Assembly (NCBI GenBank): GCA_963642455.1
Contig: CAVIGM010000004.1
Coordinates: 1-64,000, forward strand
Direction: 5' to 3'
Length of the DNA stretch: 64,000 nucleotides
DNA from: Crickella sp963642455
GTDB lineage: Bacteria > Bacillota > Clostridia > Peptostreptococcales > Anaerovoracaceae
The position numbers were made by a program, and so were the translations under genes. Below the pieces are notes generated by a model that made no database searches, was not told the origin of the DNA, and saw nothing but the letters and a program-made list of their open reading frames with translations. This document shows, in pieces, positions 32,142 to 40,957 of this stretch. How positions within the stretch are numbered: the stretch's first letter is position 1; the number at the start of each line of letters is the position of its first letter.

Positions 32142-33806
32142 ATGAGAATAAGACTCAAACTAAGTCTTGAGAAGGACTATTTAGAGGTGGTTAAGGAAGC
32201 GCCGCTAACAATCGAGCAGCTCGCCTCAGAATACAAAGACGAGCTACCCTATACGGTGCTGCTTGCGAATGTGAATAACAGGCATAGAGAGCTCTGGTAT
32301 TTAATCGAGGACGATTGCACGATCGAGCTCTACGATATAAGGACTGCCTGCGCAGAGAAAACTTACAAGCACAGCCTTGTAATGCTCTATCTTAAGGCCG
32401 CCGAGGATGTTCTTGGCGAGGACGAATATGTAACAATCGAGAACTCGCTTAACCAAGGCTTTTACAGCAATATCAGAAGAGAGAGCATAATCACAGAGGA
32501 AGAAATTGAAGCAATAAGCACAAGAATGCAGGAGCTTATCGACGCGGATATTCCTTTCGAATTCGGCACCGAGGAGGCGGGAATTGCGGCAAGAAGCTGC
32601 GCGAAGCACGACATGCCCGAGAAGGCAAGGCTCATATCCTCTCTTCCAAGCGACTGTCGTGTCGAATACTACAAGCTCTGCGGATATAGGAATTTTTTCT
32701 ACGGATATATGGTTCCATCGACCAGATATATCAACAGCTTCGAGCTTAGGAAATACAGAAATGGCGTGCTGCTTAGGTTCCCTAATTCAAGAAGCCCCGA
32801 GCAAATCCCCGAATACCGAGACGATTATAAGGTCTACGAGGCCTATGCCGACGCGAAGCAGAAAAGAAGAAAATACGATGTTTTCTACCTTGCGGATTTG
32901 AACGACAAGATAAGAAACGGGCAGGCCGCCGAGCTTATACGGCAGTGCGAGGACGACCAGCAGAAGGAAATAGTTAAGCTTGCAGATAGGATACTCGAAA
33001 GTGGCCGCAGAATCGTAATGATTGCGGGCCCGTCATCAGCGGGCAAGACGACTTTTGCAAAAAAACTCTGCTCATGCTTGCAGAAGGACGGCACAAAGGC
33101 GCCCCTCTATCTTGGAACCGACGACTATTTTTTCGAGAGAGGAGAAACGCCTCTTGGCGAGGATGGACAACCGGATTTCGAGGGGCTCAGAGCAATAGAC
33201 ATCAAGCTTTTCGAAGAGCAGATGAATATGCTTATGGCAGGCGAAGAGGTGGATATTCCGGAATTTGACTTCGTCAAAGGCAAGAAGGTCTTCGGCAACA
33301 GAATAACAAGAATTGATGACGAGCAGCTTATAGTAATTGAGGGCATACACTGTCTGAATGACGAGCTCAGCAAGGACATGAAGAGGGAGGATCTTTTCAA
33401 GATATATATAAGTCCGCTGACAAGGCTCTGCATGGATAGGCATAATGGACTTTCGACTACCGATGTGAGAATGCTCCGAAGAATGATAAGGGATAACAGG
33501 ACGAGAAATTATACAGCCGCGGCAACTTTGGCTGGCTGGCAGAAGGTCAGAAACGGCGAGGAGAAATATATTTTCCCTTATAGCAATTCGGCGGATGCGG
33601 TCTTCAATACGAGCATGGTATACGAGGTCGGTGTGTTGAAGAAATACGCGGAGCCTCTGCTTCGGGAAATTACGGCGCGAGACTCGGAATATGGCGAGGC
33701 AAGGAGAATGCTGTATTTCCTTGAACCTTTTGCGGTAATAAGAAAAGACGACGCCGTTCCTGCAAATTCGCTCATCAGGGAGTTCATCGGCGGGCAGAAA
33801 TTGTAG
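32142..33806 (+). CDS. TGS-domain nucleoside kinase (uridine kinase-like)
   Basis: The 554-residue protein has an N-terminal TGS-like domain (about 1-65), a region like the second additional domain of threonyl-tRNA synthetase (about 65-240, with ISTRMQELI), and a C-terminal P-loop kinase of the uridine kinase/PRK class with Walker A IAGPSSAGKTT (near 292-302), LGTDDYFFER and VIEGIHCLND. This fusion is known in Clostridia and Thermotoga and is annotated as nucleoside kinase; the role of the tRNA-synthetase-like part is unclear. It is full length. Two 39-bp repeats begin 9 bases after the stop. Confidence 0.88.
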   Translation: MRIRLKLSLEKDYLEVVKEAPLTIEQLASEYKDELPYTVLLANVNNRHRELWYLIEDDCTIELYDIRTACAEKTYKHSLVMLYLKAAEDVLGEDEYVTIENSLNQGFYSNIRRESIITEEEIEAISTRMQELIDADIPFEFGTEEAGIAARSCAKHDMPEKARLISSLPSDCRVEYYKLCGYRNFFYGYMVPSTRYINSFELRKYRNGVLLRFPNSRSPEQIPEYRDDYKVYEAYADAKQKRRKYDVFYLADLNDKIRNGQAAELIRQCEDDQQKEIVKLADRILESGRRIVMIAGPSSAGKTTFAKKLCSCLQKDGTKAPLYLGTDDYFFERGETPLGEDGQPDFEGLRAIDIKLFEEQMNMLMAGEEVDIPEFDFVKGKKVFGNRITRIDDEQLIVIEGIHCLNDELSKDMKREDLFKIYISPLTRLCMDRHNGLSTTDVRMLRRMIRDNRTRNYTAAATLAGWQKVRNGEEKYIFPYSNSADAVFNTSMVYEVGVLKKYAEPLLREITARDSEYGEARRMLYFLEPFAVIRKDDAVPANSLIREFIGGQKL

Positions 33807-33815
33807 TTGATTTCG

Positions 33816-33893
33816 CACGAAATCAAGGCACGAATCCAAGGTGCGAATTCAGAACACGAAATCAAGGCACGAACCCAAGACACGAATTCTGAG
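33816..33893 (+). repeat. Post-stop 39-bp tandem repeat, two units
   Basis: Units 33816-33854 and 33855-33893 differ at about seven positions and each contains CACGAAATCAAGGCACGAA. The unit is 13 codons long and stays open in the frame of the upstream gene past its stop. Confidence 0.85.
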
Positions 33894-33933
33894 CTGATTT
33901 CAATAAAAATTAAATCAATTAAGAATATGCCTA

Positions 33934-33942
33934 TGATATAAT
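33934..33942 (+). promoter_or_regulatory. Extended -10 promoter for the SPFH operon
   Basis: TGATATAAT, with TATAAT at 33937-33942. No good -35 is seen, which is compatible with an extended -10 promoter. A leader of about 110 bases follows. Confidence 0.5.
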
Positions 33943-33979
33943 TAGCACAGAGGATAACTCGCAGGTTTTCACAAGAATT

Positions 33980-34013
33980 TTCATAAGATAATTCATAAGA
34001 TATTCCATAAGAC
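33980..34013 (+). repeat. Three 11-12-bp units in the SPFH leader
   Basis: TTCATAAGATA at 33980 and 33992 and TTCCATAAGAC at 34003, within the untranslated leader. Confidence 0.65.
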
Positions 34014-34058
34014 AGTTAATTCAATTTTTACAATTTTTAATAAACGGGAGGAAAAGAT

Positions 34059-35210
34059 ATGGGACTTATTAAAGCAGCCGTAAAAGCAGGAGCAAGCACT
34101 CTTGGAGATCAGTGGCTCGAACTTTTCGCAGCAGATTCACTCGATGACGACACTTTGATGGTTAAGGGAAGTATCAAGACAGGAAAGGGATCAAGCAACA
34201 AGCACGGAAGTGAGAACGTTATTTCAAACGGATCCGGACTTCTTGTAAATGACGGACAGTGTGCGATTATCGTAGATCAGGGCGAGATCGTCGAAATGTG
34301 CGCAGAGCCTGGCTATTACACATACGACCAGTCGTCTGAGCCATCAATTTTCCAGGGCAACCTTGCAGATTCAGTTTCGGCAGCCTTTGCAACCGCAGTT
34401 AAGAGATTCTCTTATGGCGGAGATGCCGCAAAGGATCAGAGAATTTACTACTTCAATACAAAGGAAATCATGGACAACAAGTTCGGAACACCTAATCCTA
34501 TTCCTTTCAGAGTAGTTGATTCGGCAATCGGATTCGACACAGACGTAAGCCTAAGATGTGCGGGCGTATATTCACTTCGCGTATGCGATCCTATCGCCCT
34601 TTACAAGAATATCGCAGGAAATGTTACATCGGACTTCAAGCTCTCGGAGATCGCAGAGCAGCTTAAGGCTGAGTTCATAGGAGCTCTGCAGCCTGCAGTT
34701 GCTAAGCTATCGGATCTTGAGCTTAGACCAAGCCAGCTTCCTGCACACGTTGATGAGCTGTGCGAAGCAATCAACGAGAAGCTTGCCGCTAAATGGAAAG
34801 AAAAGAGAGGCCTCGAGGTTGTAAGCATTACACTCAATTCCGTAACTCTGCCTGAAGAAGACCAGCAGCTTCTTAAGACCGCTCAGCAGGCTAAGCTCAA
34901 TGCTTCACCTGAGATGAGAGCAGCACAGCAGGCAGCAGCAACACAGGATGCAATGAGAGCGGCAGCTTCTAATACAGCTGGTGCTGCAGGAGCATTCATG
35001 GGAATGGGAATGGCAGGAGCAACAGGAGCAAATGCGCAGGCTGTTTATGAGGCTACTATCGCAGCACAGCAGGCAGCACAGCAAGCTGCTGCACCACAGG
35101 CAGCACCACAGACAGGAGCTTCGGCTAATGAAGTTGCTTGTCCATCTTGCGGCGCTAAGATTCCTGCAGGAAGCAAATTCTGCCCAGAATGCGGAGCTAA
35201 GTTGCAGTAA
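34059..35210 (+). CDS. SPFH-domain protein with C-terminal zinc ribbon (YdjI-like)
   Basis: The 383-residue protein has an SPFH/band-7-like domain (about 30-270, with GSGLLVNDGQCAIIVDQGEI and a long amphipathic segment), an Ala/Gln-rich linker (about 290-355) and a C-terminal zinc ribbon (CPSCGAK and CPECGAK). This matches the YdjI (virion core protein-like) family. In Bacillus subtilis YdjI acts with YdjG and YdjH to hold a PspA-type protein at stressed membrane. Homologues of both partners follow in the same orientation. No PspA/LiaH homologue is in the window. Ribosome site GGGAGG. Confidence 0.85.
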   Translation: MGLIKAAVKAGASTLGDQWLELFAADSLDDDTLMVKGSIKTGKGSSNKHGSENVISNGSGLLVNDGQCAIIVDQGEIVEMCAEPGYYTYDQSSEPSIFQGNLADSVSAAFATAVKRFSYGGDAAKDQRIYYFNTKEIMDNKFGTPNPIPFRVVDSAIGFDTDVSLRCAGVYSLRVCDPIALYKNIAGNVTSDFKLSEIAEQLKAEFIGALQPAVAKLSDLELRPSQLPAHVDELCEAINEKLAAKWKEKRGLEVVSITLNSVTLPEEDQQLLKTAQQAKLNASPEMRAAQQAAATQDAMRAAASNTAGAAGAFMGMGMAGATGANAQAVYEATIAAQQAAQQAAAPQAAPQTGASANEVACPSCGAKIPAGSKFCPECGAKLQ

Positions 35211-35289
35211 TTTGACGCTTTATCTGATTCGAATCAATTTCTAATTACGTTACGTATACATCGCTAAATGTGATTGAGAGGGAATAAGC

Positions 35290-36366
35290 ATGTCAGAATT
35301 ACAAGAATATAAATGCCCCAATTGTGGCGGTGCTCTCAAATTCGAGAGCGGAACGGATACACTCAAATGTCCTTACTGCGGCTCCAAGGTAAACGTTGAG
35401 GCTTTTGCAGAGCCTGACCTTGGAACTAAGGAAGACAACTTCAAATGGGAGGACATAGCAAGCGCTCAGTGGGAAGAGGGCGAAACAGACAAGATGAAAG
35501 TCTATGTCTGCGATTCCTGCGGCGGCGAGATTATTGCCGACGAGAGTACAGTAGCATCGAAGTGCCCATACTGCGATAACCCCGTAGTAATGAAGGGCAA
35601 TTTGCAAGGAGACCTTAAGCCAGATTACGTAATTCCTTTCAAGATAGATAAGAAGCAGGCAATGGCTTCATATTACAAGCATCTTCAAGGAAAGAAATTC
35701 CTTCCTAAGATTTTCAAGGATCAGAACCACATCGACGAGATGAAGGCAATCTACGTTCCTTTCTGGCTTTTCGACTGTGACGCGGATGCTTCAATCTCCT
35801 ACGATGCAACGAGAATAAGAACTTGGAGCGATTCGAAGAGGGACTATACGGAGACATCTCACTATCGCATCTACAGAGAAGGCGAGCTCGGCTTCGACAA
35901 TATCCCGGTTGACGGCTCACTTGCCATGCCGGACGATTTGACTCAGTCCGTAGAGCCATATAATTTCGACGAGGCTGTAGAATTCAAGACGGCATATCTT
36001 GCAGGCTATCTTGCAGACAAATACACGGTAGGTGTAAATGATTCAATCGAGATTGCAAATAATAGAGTAAAGCAAAGTGTCGAGGATGCGTTCAGAGCAA
36101 CCGTGGAGGGATATTCGACAGTCATTACGACAAGCAATTTCGTCAATGTCAAGAAGGGCAAGAGCAAATATGCTCTCTATCCTATCTGGGTTCTCAACAC
36201 GACTTTCCAAGGCAAGAATTACATCTTCGGCATCAACGGCCAGACCGGAAAGATAGCTGGTAATCTTCCTATGGATAAAGGCGCATATTGGAGATATGTT
36301 ATTGCTGCAACAGGAATTGCCGGAGCACTGGTACTTGGAATTGAGTACCTGATGTTCTTGCTGTAA
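35290..36366 (+). CDS. Zinc-ribbon membrane protein (YdjG-like)
   Basis: The 358-residue protein has two N-terminal zinc ribbons (CPNCGGALKF with CPYCGSK, then CDSCGGEI with CPYCDNP), a soluble domain with a conserved YVPFWLFDC motif and a single C-terminal membrane helix. The architecture is that of YdjG, part of the YdjGHI membrane-stress complex. It probably assembles with the SPFH protein upstream and the TPM protein downstream. The TPM gene starts 12 bases after its stop. Confidence 0.85.
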   Translation: MSELQEYKCPNCGGALKFESGTDTLKCPYCGSKVNVEAFAEPDLGTKEDNFKWEDIASAQWEEGETDKMKVYVCDSCGGEIIADESTVASKCPYCDNPVVMKGNLQGDLKPDYVIPFKIDKKQAMASYYKHLQGKKFLPKIFKDQNHIDEMKAIYVPFWLFDCDADASISYDATRIRTWSDSKRDYTETSHYRIYREGELGFDNIPVDGSLAMPDDLTQSVEPYNFDEAVEFKTAYLAGYLADKYTVGVNDSIEIANNRVKQSVEDAFRATVEGYSTVITTSNFVNVKKGKSKYALYPIWVLNTTFQGKNYIFGINGQTGKIAGNLPMDKGAYWRYVIAATGIAGALVLGIEYLMFLL

Positions 36367-36378
36367 GGAGGTGCAATC

Positions 36379-37203
36379 ATGAAGAAGACCATGAGAAAAA
36401 GACTCCATATTCTTGCCGTTGCTCTCCTTGTAGCGACGATGCTTGGGGCAAGCTACAGCATAGCTCTCGCAGAGAACGATTATCTTAAGATTCAGGATTT
36501 CGCGGAAATTCTCGACCAGACGGAGAAGGAAGAGCTTGAGAATTATCTCGAGACCACATGCCAAGAGAAGCAATTCGATATAGTAATCGTAACTACCAGA
36601 GATACCGATATTGATTTGATGTCGACGGCTGACGATTTATATGATGAGAATGATTTCGGCTATGGAGCAAATAAAGACGGCTGTCTGCTCCTTCTGACTG
36701 TAGATGATGAAGGACCTTTAGATTATTATATTTCAACGACGGGCTTCGGAATTACAGCACTTACAGACTACGGAATCGACTACCTTGGAAGCACGCTTGT
36801 TGATGATTTCAAGGCAAATGGATTAGAGAGTGCTCTTGACAGCTATGCAAGGAACGTCTTTGGACTGTATGATCAGGCTATAGCGGGCGAGCCTTATGAT
36901 GAACCACCTGCACAATTCAACTGGACATCTTCGATTGGCATGGCGCTTATCTTAGGCCTCATCATTGCACTTGTACTTGCAGGCGGACATAAGAAGCAAC
37001 TTAAGTCGGTTCGCTTGAAGAGAGCTGCATCTAATTATCTGAGACCGGGAAGCATGAAGGTATCAAGAAGCTCGGATGTCTATATGTACTCAACGGTTAC
37101 AAGCACCATGCGTGCTGAATCGGAGAGCAGCGGTGGCGGCTCGAGCACACATGTCGGCTCGTCAGGCACAACACACGGCGGCGGTGGCGGAAGCTTTCGA
37201 TAG
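36379..37203 (+). CDS. TPM-domain membrane protein (YdjH-like)
   Basis: The 274-residue protein has a signal peptide (RKRLHILAVALLVATMLGA), an extracytoplasmic TPM domain (about 32-170, with DFAEILDQTEKEELENYLE and GCLLLLTVDDEG), one membrane helix (SIGMALILGLIIALVLAGG) and a cytoplasmic tail ending in a Gly/Ser-rich stretch with GGGGGSFR. The tail end is typical of TPM proteins. It completes the YdjI-YdjG-YdjH set. AGGAGG lies 8 bases before ATG. A short hairpin (GCCTTA/TAAGGC, 37213-37227) follows. Confidence 0.87.
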   Translation: MKKTMRKRLHILAVALLVATMLGASYSIALAENDYLKIQDFAEILDQTEKEELENYLETTCQEKQFDIVIVTTRDTDIDLMSTADDLYDENDFGYGANKDGCLLLLTVDDEGPLDYYISTTGFGITALTDYGIDYLGSTLVDDFKANGLESALDSYARNVFGLYDQAIAGEPYDEPPAQFNWTSSIGMALILGLIIALVLAGGHKKQLKSVRLKRAASNYLRPGSMKVSRSSDVYMYSTVTSTMRAESESSGGGSSTHVGSSGTTHGGGGGSFR

Positions 37204-37254
37204 TCTTTTATAGCCTTAAGATAAGGCAATTTTATATTTTTACAGGAGACAAAT

Positions 37255-38541
37255 ATGGATTACAAAATGACACTAACAAAGGAACAAGAGGCGATTCTCA
37301 ACGGTTCCGAGGGCGAGGTAAAGGCTCGTGTTATGGAGACACTTATCCGCTACGGAGAACTCTTTGGCGCCGATGCAATGGTTCCAGTAACAAGCGAGTA
37401 CAACCACCTTGTTACATCTTTCGGACTTAAGGCTATACAGGCTGTATATGACCTTATGGATAAGCTCATCGAGGCAGGCGACGTGTCTAAGCAGAAATTT
37501 TCTGTAGACCCAAGACCTCTCGACAAGAACGTACCAAGCAATTTTGCACAGGATTTCGTATTTAAGAAATTCATGTATAGCAAGCAGGATGAATATGAGG
37601 CTCAGCTCCATAAGCTCGGACTTATCGACGAGGATTCCTTCACCTGCACCTGCTATATGCCAGAAGTTGGAAATACACCTAAGAAGGGCGAGGTTCTTTC
37701 GTGGGCCGAATCCTCAGCCGTTGTATATGCTAACTCGGTACTTGGTGCAAGATGCAACAGAAATTCGGGCATCATCGATTTGATGGGAAGTGTGCTTGGC
37801 TTCGTTCCAAGATTCGGCTTCCTTACAGACGAGGGCCGCAAGGCTAAGTGGATTGTTGAGATTAAGACCAGCAAGAAGCCTGAGGCTCAGCTGCTCGGCT
37901 CGGCAATCGGAATGAAGGTGCTTGAGGATGTTCCATATATTAAGGGACTTGATAAGTGGCTTGGCACAGAGCTTAACGATGAGGCAAAGACATATCTTAA
38001 GGACTTCGGTGCCGCAACAGCTTCGAATGGTGCGGTTGGACTTTATCATGTTGAGAACCTTACACCTGAGGCAGTAGAGCAGGGCGAGAGCCTTATTCTT
38101 GAAGGCGCAAAGACCTATGTAATCGACGATGCGGAGCTTCAAAGAGTATATGACGGATATCCTGTTATTTGGAAAAATAAGGATGCTAAGCCTAAGCTCT
38201 GCTTCATGGGCTGTCCTCACATGAGCCTTGAGCAGCTTAAGAGCTGGACCGTTAAGCTCGAGAGCGCGCTTAAGCAGTCTTCGGCAACCAAGGTCGTAAT
38301 TCCTACGGTTTTCACAGCATCACCTGGAGTTATAAAGGAATTTAAGAAGACCGGATATGCAGAGAGATTGGCAAAGACCGGAGTAATCCTTTCGTATATT
38401 TGCCCTCTCATGTATATGAATAATCCGCTTTCGGAGAAAATGCCTGTAATCACATCGAGCAACAAGCTGAGAACATATACATCAGCAAGGTATTATACAG
38501 ACGATGAGATTCTTGAGCAGATTACGAAGGGAGGCAAGTAG
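37255..38541 (+). CDS. Aconitase X large subunit (AcnX, DUF521)
   Basis: The 428-residue protein has the AcnX catalytic-domain pattern: TCTCYMPEVGN and WAESSAVVYANSVLGAR near the middle, then MGCPHMSLEQLK in the last third. Cysteines in these motifs are likely ligands of the iron-sulfur centre. Known AcnX enzymes are cis-3-hydroxy-L-proline dehydratases in bacteria and phosphomevalonate dehydratases in archaea; the small subunit is a separate gene as in archaea and some bacteria. Without proline or mevalonate genes nearby the substrate is open. Confidence 0.88.
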   Translation: MDYKMTLTKEQEAILNGSEGEVKARVMETLIRYGELFGADAMVPVTSEYNHLVTSFGLKAIQAVYDLMDKLIEAGDVSKQKFSVDPRPLDKNVPSNFAQDFVFKKFMYSKQDEYEAQLHKLGLIDEDSFTCTCYMPEVGNTPKKGEVLSWAESSAVVYANSVLGARCNRNSGIIDLMGSVLGFVPRFGFLTDEGRKAKWIVEIKTSKKPEAQLLGSAIGMKVLEDVPYIKGLDKWLGTELNDEAKTYLKDFGAATASNGAVGLYHVENLTPEAVEQGESLILEGAKTYVIDDAELQRVYDGYPVIWKNKDAKPKLCFMGCPHMSLEQLKSWTVKLESALKQSSATKVVIPTVFTASPGVIKEFKKTGYAERLAKTGVILSYICPLMYMNNPLSEKMPVITSSNKLRTYTSARYYTDDEILEQITKGGK

Positions 38542-38543
38542 TT

Positions 38544-38987
38544 ATGAAAAAATATCAAGGTAGAGTAGTTGCACCGGGAACGGTTACAGCTGAGGCGCTC
38601 GTGTCACATCAGGGCTTCAACACACTTGCTTCTTTCCAGAAGGCTCTTCAGTTCGGCGACAAGACAGCAACCTGCGGAGACCAGAACAATACTGATCTTT
38701 ACGGGAAGAAAATGGCAGGAAAGGCTCTTTGCCTTCCGATGACAATCGGCTCAACAACGGGCGGCCTTGTTCTATATTGCTGCTGCTCGATGCAGAGACA
38801 GCCAGCTTGTATGCTTTTCTCAGAGCCTATAGATTCGCTTGCTGCAGCAGGCGCAATACTTGCGGATGTATGGCTTGACGATGTAAGCATGCCAGTAATA
38901 GACTCGCTCGGAGAGGATTTCCTGAACGAGGTTAAGGACGGAATGACTATAACTATCAAGGATAACGGAGTAGTAGAAGTTGAATAA
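38544..38987 (+). CDS. Aconitase X small (swivelling) subunit (DUF126)
   Basis: The 147-residue swivelling domain begins 2 bases after the large subunit stop, with GGGAGGC as ribosome site. Family features are GRVVAPGTVTAEALVS at the N-terminus and LPMTIGSTTGGLVLY, whose Ser/Thr cluster caps the active site. An unusual CCCSMQRQPAC segment adds four cysteines, more than I would expect in this subunit. It works only as a complex with the large subunit. Its end overlaps the next gene by 8 bases. Confidence 0.87.
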   Translation: MKKYQGRVVAPGTVTAEALVSHQGFNTLASFQKALQFGDKTATCGDQNNTDLYGKKMAGKALCLPMTIGSTTGGLVLYCCCSMQRQPACMLFSEPIDSLAAAGAILADVWLDDVSMPVIDSLGEDFLNEVKDGMTITIKDNGVVEVE

Positions 38988-39717
38988 TATTAAGAGTGCA
39001 AAGAAAATACTCATAAGCGGAGGGTCCCGAGGAATCGGGGCCTTTGCGGTTAGACGTTTCGCCGCGATGGGCGCAGTCGTTGCTTTTCTATATAACAAAT
39101 CACAGGACGAGGCTTTTGCGCTAAGCAAAGAGACCGGAGCTCTTGCCGTTCGCTGCGATGTGTCGAATCCAAGGGCGGTCGAAAGCGCAATGGAGGTAGT
39201 GAATGATTACATGGACGGCGAGGTGGACGTGCTTATTTGCAATGCTGGAATCAGCGATTTCGGACTTGTTACGGACATCGGCTACAAGCGCTGGAACGAG
39301 GTAATCAACACGAATCTGAACGGTGCATATTATTGCATAGACAAGGTTCTTCCTGGAATGATTAGTGCAAAAAAAGGCAGCATCATTATTGTTTCTTCGA
39401 TGTGGGGGCAGGTAGGTGCCTCCTGCGAGGTGGCTTATTCCGCATCAAAGGCGGGCTTAATCGGACTTACTAAGGCTCTTGCAAAAGAGCTCGGGCCATC
39501 GGGCATTCGCGTGAACTGCATAGCGCCGGGGATGATTGATACTGATATGAATGCCAAGGTCTCTGAGGATGCGGTCCTTGATATAATCGAGGAAACGCCG
39601 CTTATGAGAATCGGAAAGCCAGCAGATGTTGTCTCTGCAATGGAATTTCTGGCCTCGGACAAATCCTCCTTCATAACAGGACAGGTCCTTGGCGTGAACG
39701 GCGGCTTGGTAATTTAA
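38980..39717 (+). CDS. Short-chain dehydrogenase/reductase (FabG-like)
   Basis: The 245-residue Rossmann enzyme has the NAD(P) loop SGGSRGIGAFA, the NAGISDFG motif, catalytic Ser in IIIVSSMWGQ and the Y-x-x-x-K pair in YSASKAG. It is closest in look to 3-oxoacyl-ACP reductases, but that subclass cannot be fixed by eye. The start is TTG (38980), overlapping the AcnX small subunit, so it is likely coupled to it and may act on the same substrate rather than in fatty-acid synthesis. A thioesterase gene follows. Confidence 0.85.
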   Translation: MNNIKSAKKILISGGSRGIGAFAVRRFAAMGAVVAFLYNKSQDEAFALSKETGALAVRCDVSNPRAVESAMEVVNDYMDGEVDVLICNAGISDFGLVTDIGYKRWNEVINTNLNGAYYCIDKVLPGMISAKKGSIIIVSSMWGQVGASCEVAYSASKAGLIGLTKALAKELGPSGIRVNCIAPGMIDTDMNAKVSEDAVLDIIEETPLMRIGKPADVVSAMEFLASDKSSFITGQVLGVNGGLVI

Positions 39718-39779
39718 TAATTTGGTTCATCGCCTTAATTGATAATTGAGTTGGCGGTGAAGCCGAAAGGAATGCATTT

Positions 39780-40562
39780 ATGAAACACAGAGAGAAACAT
39801 ATTATAAGATCTGCGGAGGTTGACGCTAAGAACAGGCTCAAACCATCGGCAATAGTTGAGCTTCTTCAGGAAGCCGCTATGCACCATATAGAGGAGCTTC
39901 GCCTCGGCAATCGGGAAATGCACGAGAAGGAAAGGAAGGCTTTTGTCATAAGCAGACTGGCGATAGAAACCTATTTGCTCAGCGACGAAGATCGCTGCGA
40001 GAACAGTGAATCGAAGAAGCTGATTCCAGGAGAAGGCGACGAAATCGAAATCGTCACTTGGGCCGCAAAGGGCCATGCTGCAAATTTTCCAAGATGCTAC
40101 GAGATTAGATTTGCAGGCAAGACAATTATCGAAGGCATAGGACTCTGGGCGCTTGTGGACGTCGATACAAAGCGGCTCATTAAATATAAGGATTATTATG
40201 CCGACGACAGCTTCACAGAGCCAGAACTTGAGCTCGATATAGCCCTCAAATACAGACTGCCTGAAGGGCTCGATTTCAAAGAAGCTCACAGCTTCAAGGT
40301 AATGTATTCGCACACGGATAGCAACGGGCACATGAATAATGTGAAATATATAGATCCGATGTGGGATGCGGTTCCGGGAATTGAGGAAAGAGCCGTCAAG
40401 GCCTTCGAAATTCACTATGCACGCGAACTCAGAGCAGGCGATGAAGTCAGAGCACTCGTTGCTGCCGAAGTGGACGCAATCGACACCGAGCCTTCAACTT
40501 ATTATGTCATCTTCGAATGCGAAGGCGTAATAATGGCTGATTCTAAGTGGGTTCTTGCATAA
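39780..40562 (+). CDS. Acyl-ACP thioesterase (FatA-like)
   Basis: The 260-residue protein is a double hot-dog thioesterase. The N-terminal hot dog carries VELLQEAAMHHIEELRLG and the C-terminal one carries YSHTDSNGHMNNVKYIDPM, the conserved Asn-His segment of the family. It releases fatty acids from acyl carrier protein; in anaerobes it may form free or branched acids. Ribosome site GAAAGGA. Terminator at 40624. Confidence 0.88.
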   Translation: MKHREKHIIRSAEVDAKNRLKPSAIVELLQEAAMHHIEELRLGNREMHEKERKAFVISRLAIETYLLSDEDRCENSESKKLIPGEGDEIEIVTWAAKGHAANFPRCYEIRFAGKTIIEGIGLWALVDVDTKRLIKYKDYYADDSFTEPELELDIALKYRLPEGLDFKEAHSFKVMYSHTDSNGHMNNVKYIDPMWDAVPGIEERAVKAFEIHYARELRAGDEVRALVAAEVDAIDTEPSTYYVIFECEGVIMADSKWVLA

Positions 40563-40623
40563 AGTACGCAAACGCATAAGCCGGTTCACAACTGAATAAT
40601 ATCGATTTAGACGCAAGTTTGAC

Positions 40624-40664
40624 GCAAGGATGATAGCAATAGATGCAATTATCCTTGCTTTTTT
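40624..40664 (+). terminator. Rho-independent terminator after the thioesterase
   Basis: GCAAGGAT pairs with ATCCTTGC (about 11 bp in all), with a 13-base interior loop and six T after it. Confidence 0.85.
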
Positions 40665-40780
40665 GATGCCACAAAAAGTATAGCGCAAAGAGATTAACAT
40701 CTACTCGCTATAAATTCCGTTCTTAATTTTGCACAAAAGGATAGGAAAAACTATCCTTTCATGCAATTATGGCTACATAA

Positions 40781-40850
40781 AAAGTGGGGGAAAGTGTCAA
40801 ATATTACAGAATATTTATTGCATTATGGGGTGTTGTGGAGTAAAATGGGG
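40781..40850 (+). promoter_or_regulatory. MraZ operator boxes
   Basis: AAAGTGG at 40781 and AAAGTGT at 40791 have the 10-bp spacing of MraZ boxes. A second cluster has ATGGGG, GTGGAG and ATGGGG at 40825, 40835 and 40845, also 10 bp apart. MraZ is known to bind such repeated GTGG-type boxes upstream of its own gene and to control the dcw operon. Confidence 0.75.
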
Positions 40851-40911
40851 ATACAATCAGACTCAAGATAGGGAAACTGTCTTCAAATTCTCTATGCTTA
40901 AGTCGTTAGGA

Positions 40912-40934
40912 NNNNNNNNNNNNNNNNNNNNNNN
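40912..40934. other. Assembly gap (N run) in the mraZ leader
   Basis: There are 23 undetermined bases just before the mraZ ribosome site. Confidence 0.99.
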
Positions 40935-40957
40935 AGGAAAGGCAAATAAATCAAGAA

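Larger units (their letters stand above)
40563..40957. other. Spacer between thioesterase and mraZ
   Basis: This 395-base region has no gene. It holds a two-unit 11-bp repeat (GACGCAAG at 40610 and 40621), a terminator at 40624, two clusters of MraZ-type boxes from 40781 to 40850 and an assembly gap at 40912-40934, which probably hides the -10 region or part of the mraZ leader. Confidence 0.8.
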
